Shown: positions 43,027-50,214 of the stretch, piece after piece | How the letters are laid out: each line of letters begins with the position of its first letter | Position numbering within the stretch: the first letter of the stretch is position 1 | From: Alphaproteobacteria bacterium | GTDB lineage: Bacteria; Pseudomonadota; Alphaproteobacteria; Puniceispirillales; Puniceispirillaceae | Length of the DNA stretch: 50,214 nucleotides | NCBI GenBank assembly: GCA_016780775.1 | Contig: JADHLI010000015.1 | Span: 1 to 50,214, forward strand | Direction of reading: 5' to 3' | Notes under the pieces: model-generated | Seen by the model: the letters and a program-made list of their open reading frames with translations, nothing else | Database searches by the model: none | Told to the model about the DNA's origin: nothing | Translations under genes and position numbers: made by a program

Positions 43027-46000
43027 ATGTTTAATAGCGCCATAGAATTTTTTGCTCGCCACCGCACCGCTGCTAATTTGATCATGATCATCATGCTGGC
43101 AGTTGGGATGATGTCGGCAACGCGCCTGAATAAGCAATTTTTTCCAGATGTAGATGTTGAAATTATTGCTGTCAGCATACAGTGGTCTGGCGCAACAGCA
43201 GAAGATGTGGATAGCAATATCATCCAGCCTCTTGAACCAGAATTACGGACCATTGCTAATGTAAAGAAGGTCATGTCCTCTTCACATGAAGGGGTTGGAA
43301 CGGCGCAGGTGGAGTTTATTTTTGGCGCGGATATGCAAAAAGCGCTGGCAGATGTCGAAGCGGCTGTAGGCCAAGTTGAATTCCCCGCTGATGCTGAATC
43401 GCCTGATATCGTTAAGGCAGAGTTTTATGATACCGTATCGCGGGTGGTCCTATATGGGCCTTATTCGCTGGATTCTCTTCGCTATCATGCCAAAGTTATC
43501 AAAGAGGACTTGCTGCAACGCGGGGTTGATAAGGTTGAATTGGGCGGTCTGCCTGATGAAGAAATTCATATCGAGATTAGCGAGGCAGAACTAGCACGCC
43601 TCGGGCTGACCTTAAACGATATTTCTGCTGCGATTGCTAGAAGCTCGGTAGATGTGCCAGCTGGTAAGTTTGCCGATGGCGCCTTGCGTGTCCGCTCTAT
43701 TGGCTTGCGAAAAACAGCTGCAGAATATGGCGATATTAAAATCCTTATCCGTCCGGATGGCAGCGCTGTGCGCCTAAGCGATGTAGCAAGTTTGAGTGAT
43801 GCCTATGAAACACCGGCAATATTGCTGGAACATAATGGTATGCCAGCGGTTGAGCTGCATGTGCTGCGTGGCAGAACTAGTGATAGTTTGCAAACTAATG
43901 AGATCGTCCAGACCTATTTATCGGAAAAAGAATTAACCCTGCCGCAGGGACTGGAAGTTGCGCAATATAATGTCGCAGCAAACCTGATATCAGAGCGGAT
44001 ATTCTTGCTCATTGAAAATGGCTTTTTTGGGCTATTACTCGTGTTGCTGGTTTTGTTTGCATTTTTACCCGCCCGCATTGCTTTTTGGGTGGCAGTCGGT
44101 ATTCCTGTCGCGTTTTTAGCAACTTTTGGGGTGATGTTTGCCACTGGCCAAAGCATTAATATGATCTCGCTTTTTGGGCTGATTATGGCGCTAGGGATAG
44201 TTGTTGATGATGCAATTGTGATAGGTGAGCATGCCGAACATTTGCGTGTCAGGCGTAATCTGCCCATTCAAGAGGCAGCAATTTTATCGGCAAAAAGAAT
44301 GGGCCCGCCTGTCATTTCGGCCATGTTAACTACGGTTGCAGCCTTCCTGCCACTTTTTACCATCAAAGGAATTATTGGCGTTATTATTGGCGCGATACCT
44401 GCGGTGGTTTGCGCGGTTCTGGTGGCTAGCTTAATAGAGGTATTCTTTATTCTGCCTGCGCATTTAGCGCATCATGGGGTGGGTAAATCTACCCAGCCTT
44501 CATGGTTCAGGCGCAAGTTTGATAACGGCTTTAATTTCTTTCGCGACCGTATTTTTGCCCGGCTTGTGCGTATTACTTTAAGCTTCCGTTATGCCACGCT
44601 CGCTCTTGCGCTGGGTCTGTTGATGCTAGCTGTAGGCATGATGTCGAGCGGGCGTGTAGGCTTTGTCTTTTTCTCTGCTCCGGAGGCAGATAATATTTAT
44701 GTTAGCATGACCATGGCATCTGGCTCTACGCGTCAGCAAACGACTGTTATGGTTGATGAGATGGAGCGCGCACTTGCAGCGGTAGAAGAAGAGTTAACCG
44801 AAGGGCGAGGCGGCTTGATCTCTTTTGCCTATTCGGTCATTGGCACGCATATTACTGACGATCAGGGGGCGATGACCGGCGGGGCAAATGATTTGCGGGG
44901 CGGCATGATGGTAGAGCTGATAACAGCTGACCAAAGAGCGATAAGGTCCGCTCAGTTTGTTGCTGCTTTGCGCGAAGAGATCAGACCCATGCCTGGGATG
45001 GAACGGCTAATTGTGCGGGCGCCAGAAGGGGGACCACCGGGACGTGAGCTGGATATTCGTATCATGGGCAATGATCTGGATAAGCTGAAAGCCGCTGCAC
45101 AAGATATAATCTTGATAGCTGATGCTATTCCCGGGACAACTGATATCGAAGAAAATCTAAATTATGGTGCGGAGGAGCGTATTATCCGGCTCTCACCCCT
45201 TGGCCGCTCTCTTGGCTTTACTGTCCAGTCTATTGGCAGTCAGTTGCGCGCCTCTTTGGATGGGGCCGTGGTCAGGCGTTTCCCGCGCGGTGACGAAGTG
45301 GTTACGGTACGGCTGGCTTTGCCTGAAGATGAAGTGTCTAGCGATAATTTGGGTAGTCTGCGCCTGATTACACCGCAAGGGAATTATGTGCCACTTTCAG
45401 ATATTGCAACGATTGAGCAGCGGCTCGGCTTTTCTATCGTGCGTCGTCAAGATGGTTTCCGTGAAGTGGCTATTCAAGGAGATTTGGATGATGACATTAT
45501 CAATACTACAGGCGCAAAAGAAGCACTGGTCACTGGTGATTTTGGAGCCTACACTGAGGAAAATAATCTGCGCTACCGCTTTGATGGGCGGGATCAAGAA
45601 CAGGGTGAAGCCCTTGCGGACATGGCCAGTGGCGGCATTCTGGCGCTATTATGTATCTATACTATTCTTGCTTGGGTCTTTGCTAGTTGGACACGGCCTT
45701 TTGCGGTGATGATCATGATCCCATTCGGCCTTATTGGCGCTGTTGTTGGCCATTATGTGATGGGGATGAATTTAAATATCCTGTCTTTATTTGCCCTGAT
45801 AGCCCTGTCTGGCATTGTGGTGAATAATTCCATTATTTTGGTGGCGACCATTGAACGTCGCTTGCAGGAAACAGATGGCAGTCATGAGAAAGCCATAATC
45901 CAAGGCACGACAGACAGGCTGAGGCCGGTTATTTTAACCTCAATGACCACTATTGGGGGGCTTAGCACCCTGATGTTTGAGACCTCACTACAGGCACAAT

Positions 46001-46149
46001 TCCTGATCCCCATGGCAACGACAATTGTCTTTGGGCTAGCCTTTACAACGGCACTTGTTTTATTTGTTGTGCCTGCGACACTCGGTATTGGCCGGGATTT
46101 GAGTGCGTTATTTGGCGGTGTATGGCGATTTGCCCGTACCTTGTGGTAG
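43027..46149 (+). CDS. RND-family efflux pump, inner-membrane subunit
   Basis: The 1040-residue proton-driven pump has two repeated halves of six membrane helices with large periplasmic loops. Helix 4 carries the acidic pair in GLIMALGIVVDDAIVIGEHAEH, as in proton-translocating AcrB-type pumps; helix 10-11 shows SLFALIALSGIVVNNSIILV. The start MFNSAIEFFARHRTAANLIMII and the overall pattern place it with the less-studied RND members that pair with a short adaptor rather than with AcrB itself. Substrate unknown; detergents, fatty acids or drugs are typical. It follows its adaptor directly and is followed 51 bases later by rlmE. Confidence 0.92.
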   Translation: MFNSAIEFFARHRTAANLIMIIMLAVGMMSATRLNKQFFPDVDVEIIAVSIQWSGATAEDVDSNIIQPLEPELRTIANVKKVMSSSHEGVGTAQVEFIFGADMQKALADVEAAVGQVEFPADAESPDIVKAEFYDTVSRVVLYGPYSLDSLRYHAKVIKEDLLQRGVDKVELGGLPDEEIHIEISEAELARLGLTLNDISAAIARSSVDVPAGKFADGALRVRSIGLRKTAAEYGDIKILIRPDGSAVRLSDVASLSDAYETPAILLEHNGMPAVELHVLRGRTSDSLQTNEIVQTYLSEKELTLPQGLEVAQYNVAANLISERIFLLIENGFFGLLLVLLVLFAFLPARIAFWVAVGIPVAFLATFGVMFATGQSINMISLFGLIMALGIVVDDAIVIGEHAEHLRVRRNLPIQEAAILSAKRMGPPVISAMLTTVAAFLPLFTIKGIIGVIIGAIPAVVCAVLVASLIEVFFILPAHLAHHGVGKSTQPSWFRRKFDNGFNFFRDRIFARLVRITLSFRYATLALALGLLMLAVGMMSSGRVGFVFFSAPEADNIYVSMTMASGSTRQQTTVMVDEMERALAAVEEELTEGRGGLISFAYSVIGTHITDDQGAMTGGANDLRGGMMVELITADQRAIRSAQFVAALREEIRPMPGMERLIVRAPEGGPPGRELDIRIMGNDLDKLKAAAQDIILIADAIPGTTDIEENLNYGAEERIIRLSPLGRSLGFTVQSIGSQLRASLDGAVVRRFPRGDEVVTVRLALPEDEVSSDNLGSLRLITPQGNYVPLSDIATIEQRLGFSIVRRQDGFREVAIQGDLDDDIINTTGAKEALVTGDFGAYTEENNLRYRFDGRDQEQGEALADMASGGILALLCIYTILAWVFASWTRPFAVMIMIPFGLIGAVVGHYVMGMNLNILSLFALIALSGIVVNNSIILVATIERRLQETDGSHEKAIIQGTTDRLRPVILTSMTTIGGLSTLMFETSLQAQFLIPMATTIVFGLAFTTALVLFVVPATLGIGRDLSALFGGVWRFARTLW

Positions 46150-46200
46150 TTGCCAATTTATGTTGGAATCCAAAATGGGTAAAGGAAAAGGGACTGGGAT

Positions 46201-46938
46201 ATGGCAGAGGGTTCAGGACGCGATAAAAAAGGCTCATCAGGCCGGTCTTACCGCTCAAAGGCAGGGCTAACGCGCCAACCCAAGAAGATGCGAGGGCGTA
46301 AACCCTCTTCCCAGCGTTGGCTAACGCGCCAACTTAATGATCCGTTTGTTGCAGAGGCCAAGAAAAAGGGCTATCGCTCTCGTGCTGCGATAAAACTAGA
46401 GCAGATGGATGGCAAACATAAGTTTTTAAAGCCGCATATGCGGGTAGTAGATTTGGGCTGTGCGCCGGGAGGCTGGCTGCAATATGTGGCGCGTGAATGC
46501 CGTCTGGATGCAGGCAAGGGGTGTTTGGTTGGGATTGACTTGCTGGAAACAGACCCTGTGTCAGGCGCGGATATTATGGTCGGTGATATTAACGAAGAAG
46601 GTGTCTTAGAAGAGGTGGCAACCCGGATCGGCGGCAAGGCAGATGCGGTATTGTCAGATATGGCGGCAGCGACCACAGGCCACCGGCAAACCGACCATTT
46701 ACGCACCATGGCATTATTGGAACTCGCACTAGATTTTGCCGGCCAGATCCTGCAACCAGGTGGGTTGTTTTTGGCAAAAGCGTTTCGTGGTGGGGCAGAT
46801 GCCAATTTCATGAAGCTCTTAAATGAGCGTTTTGAGAAGGTGCGCTATTTAAAGCCTGATGCAAGCCGTGCTGAGTCTGTAGAAACCTATCTGCTGGCAA
46901 CAGGTTTTCAGCCACCTGAAAATGATGAAACAGGGTGA
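46201..46938 (+). CDS. rlmE: 23S rRNA (uridine-2552-2'-O)-methyltransferase RlmE (FtsJ/RrmJ)
   Basis: RlmE methylates the A-loop uridine of 23S rRNA late in large-subunit assembly. The 245-residue protein has a basic N-terminal extension of about 50 residues (RSYRSKAGLTRQPKKMRGRK) found in alphaproteobacteria, then the Rossmann methyltransferase: KKGYRSRAAIKLEQM with the first catalytic Lys, VVDLGCAPGGWLQY (SAM binding), VLSDMAAATTGH with the catalytic Asp, and GGLFLAKAFRGG with the second Lys, followed by the conserved SRAESVETYLLA. ATG 46201 gives a complete protein. Confidence 0.93.
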   Translation: MAEGSGRDKKGSSGRSYRSKAGLTRQPKKMRGRKPSSQRWLTRQLNDPFVAEAKKKGYRSRAAIKLEQMDGKHKFLKPHMRVVDLGCAPGGWLQYVARECRLDAGKGCLVGIDLLETDPVSGADIMVGDINEEGVLEEVATRIGGKADAVLSDMAAATTGHRQTDHLRTMALLELALDFAGQILQPGGLFLAKAFRGGADANFMKLLNERFEKVRYLKPDASRAESVETYLLATGFQPPENDETG

Positions 46939-47009
46939 AATGACTTAGAAGCCGTAGCTGAAAACTAGCCAAAAAATGTTGAAAATACGGGCAGAAATAG
47001 AAAAAATGA

Positions 47010-48575
<1,566 letters not shown>

Positions 48576-48655
48576 TCTATCGGTTAACGCGCTACTGGTT
48601 AATAGATGATAGGTTTGCAACCTCATAGCAGGTAAGTTGAGAAGTAAGATAGCCC

Positions 48656-50212
48656 ATGAAAAATGCCATTTTGATTATTGATTTCGGCTCGCAAGTCACC
48701 CAGCTGATAGCGCGGCGTCTGCGTGAAGAAGGGGTCTATACCGAAATCCTGCCAAGCACGTCTGCCAGCGATAGTGATATGGAGGCCCGGCTTGCCCATG
48801 TGGGTGGTGTTATCCTGTCTGGCGGCCCTAACTCGGTTACCGATGCAGCTAGCCTCCGAGCCCCGCAGGCTGTGTTTGATGCAGGCTTGCCAGTTTTGGG
48901 CATTTGTTATGGCCAGCAAACGATGTGTAGCCAGCTAGGCGGCGTGGTTGAAGCTGGTCTTAGCCGCGAATTTGGCCATGCTGAGGTTGAAGTTAAGACA
49001 GCTAGCCCGCTCTTTGAGGGGGTATGGCCTGCGGGCTCGAGCCAGTCTGTTTGGATGAGCCACGGTGATCATGTTTCCGCTTTGCCTGATGGATTTACAG
49101 TTATCGCTTCTTCTGCTGGCGCGCCCTATGCGGTTATTGCTGATGAGGGGCGCGGCTATTATGGGGTGCAGTTCCATCCAGAAGTGGTGCATACCGATGG
49201 TGGGGCAGGGCTGCTGCGCAATTTTGCCCTGCAAATTTGCCAAGTTGAGGCGAATTGGTCTATGGCCGCTTATAAAGGACAGGCAATTGCTAATCTGCGC
49301 CAGCAAATCGGTGATGGCAATGTGATTTGTGGTCTGTCTGGCGGGGTGGATAGCTCGGTAACTGCGGTTCTTATCCATCAGGCAATAGGCGACCAGCTGA
49401 CATGCGTATTTGTGGATACTGGGCTGTTGCGCAAGGGCGAGGCTGATGAAGTGGTATCGCTGTTCCGTGATCATTATAATATTCCGCTTATCCATGTAGA
49501 TGCCTCAGAGATGTTTTTGTCGCGTTTGGAGGGGGTGGATGACCCCGAAAAGAAGCGCAAAATTATTGGCAAAAGCTTTATCGAGGTATTTGATGCAGAA
49601 TCAGCGAAAATTGATAATGCCAATTTCCTAGCACAAGGTACGCTCTATCCAGATGTTATCGAGTCTATTTCCGCCGCCGGTGGTAATGCGGTCACGATTA
49701 AATCGCATCACAATGTTGGTGGTTTGCCAGAGGATATGGCGCTGGAATTGGTAGAGCCGTTGCGGATGCTTTTCAAGGATGAGGTGCGTGCGCTGGGACG
49801 GGAGTTGGGCCTGCCTGCTAGCTTTGTGGGGCGGCACCCATTTCCGGGACCTGGTCTAGCTATCCGAATTCCCGGCGCGATATCGCCTGAAAAGTTGGAT
49901 ATCCTGCGCGAGGCAGATGCAGTCTATTTGGATGAGATTCGAAAAGCTGGCTTGTATGACGAGATTTGGCAGGCTTTTGCTTTATTGCTGCCAGTGCGCA
50001 CCGTGGGCGTGATGGGCGATGCGCGTTCTTATGAATATGTCTGTGCATTGCGGGCGGTTACCTCAACCGATGGGATGACCGCGCAAAGCTATGCATTTCA
50101 GCATGATTTTCTTGCCCGTACAGCGACCCGTATCGTGAATGAGGTTAAGGGCGTGAACCGCGTGGTCTATGATGTAACCAGCAAACCTCCCGGCACAATC
50201 GAGTGGGAGTAG
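48656..50212 (+). CDS. guaA: GMP synthase (glutamine-hydrolysing)
   Basis: GuaA converts XMP to GMP using ATP and glutamine-derived ammonia. The 518-residue protein starts with the class-I glutamine amidotransferase domain, nucleophile Cys84 in [11 protein letters not shown], with the His-Glu partner in GVQFHPEV (about 175-182). The ATP pyrophosphatase domain has the PP-loop SGGVDSSV at 228-235, and the C-terminal dimerisation domain contains [13 protein letters not shown] and ends KPPGTIEWE at TAG 50210-50212. The gene is complete, ending two bases before the window edge. It follows guaB after 80 bases, so both steps from IMP to GMP are together. AGAAGTAAG upstream is a weak ribosome binding site. 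Confidence 0.96.
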   Translation: MKNAILIIDFGSQVTQLIARRLREEGVYTEILPSTSASDSDMEARLAHVGGVILSGGPNSVTDAASLRAPQAVFDAGLPVLGICYGQQTMCSQLGGVVEAGLSREFGHAEVEVKTASPLFEGVWPAGSSQSVWMSHGDHVSALPDGFTVIASSAGAPYAVIADEGRGYYGVQFHPEVVHTDGGAGLLRNFALQICQVEANWSMAAYKGQAIANLRQQIGDGNVICGLSGGVDSSVTAVLIHQAIGDQLTCVFVDTGLLRKGEADEVVSLFRDHYNIPLIHVDASEMFLSRLEGVDDPEKKRKIIGKSFIEVFDAESAKIDNANFLAQGTLYPDVIESISAAGGNAVTIKSHHNVGGLPEDMALELVEPLRMLFKDEVRALGRELGLPASFVGRHPFPGPGLAIRIPGAISPEKLDILREADAVYLDEIRKAGLYDEIWQAFALLLPVRTVGVMGDARSYEYVCALRAVTSTDGMTAQSYAFQHDFLARTATRIVNEVKGVNRVVYDVTSKPPGTIEWE

Positions 50213-50214
50213 TT

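Overview
The window is a continuous piece of a bacterial chromosome, almost certainly from an alphaproteobacterium. Support comes from the gene families and order: rpsE-rpmD-rplO-secY-adk-rpsM-rpsK-rpoA-rplQ followed by rarA, crcB, an RluC-type pseudouridine synthase, a HAD phosphatase and the ATP12 assembly chaperone; a short-LID adenylate kinase; propionyl-CoA carboxylase; and several DUF families common in that class. Base composition is moderate (by eye a little under half G+C), coding density is high and a TRAP importer is present. Together these suggest a marine, streamlined lineage such as the SAR116 group. That placement is inference; no rRNA or tRNA gene is present to test it.

Layout. 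(1) 1-5903: the 3' half of the large ribosomal protein cluster, with an internal promoter between adk and rpsM, small hairpins in the rpsM leader, rpsK-rpoA and rpoA-rplQ spacers, and a clear terminator after rplQ. (2) 5967-10969: a tight run of housekeeping genes with ATGA overlaps (rarA, a DUF429-like protein, crcB, rluC, HAD phosphatase, atp12). (3) 10997-14984: propionyl-CoA carboxylase beta and alpha subunits plus a small helical protein with an R-x4-H motif. (4) 15021-17453: lipB, an unidentified helix-turn-helix protein and an RraA-like aldolase. (5) 17504-22334: a TRAP importer (P, Q, M subunits) in which both membrane subunits are unusually long; the RraA-like gene lies at the end of this transcript. 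(6) 22758-28033: a Gate-domain membrane protein, a SET-domain protein, an OlsF-like two-domain acyltransferase, an adenosine-kinase-like PfkB enzyme and a family-25 glycosyltransferase. (7) 28034-28508: a largely non-coding interval that holds a 24-codon reading frame with a near-perfect Shine-Dalgarno sequence, several hairpins and a strong bidirectional terminator. (8) 28509-34633: a LysR regulator divergent from glnK-amtB (nitrogen sensing and ammonium uptake), threonine aldolase, the MgtE magnesium channel and a DUF1489 protein. (9) 34645-41268, all on the minus strand: a secreted nuclease, an MFS permease, glnE (glutamine synthetase adenylyltransferase) and a MATE exporter. (10) 41824-50212: an RND efflux adaptor and pump, rlmE, guaB and guaA.

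The most notable points are the mini-gene at 28192-28438; four local tandem repeats (16227-16250, 28468-28527, 31344-31403, 41301-41402), all at gene edges; the TRAP permease with a 330-residue coiled-coil-rich tail; and the TRAP/RraA pairing that hints at a keto-acid substrate. No insertion sequence, prophage, CRISPR array, tRNA or rRNA was seen.
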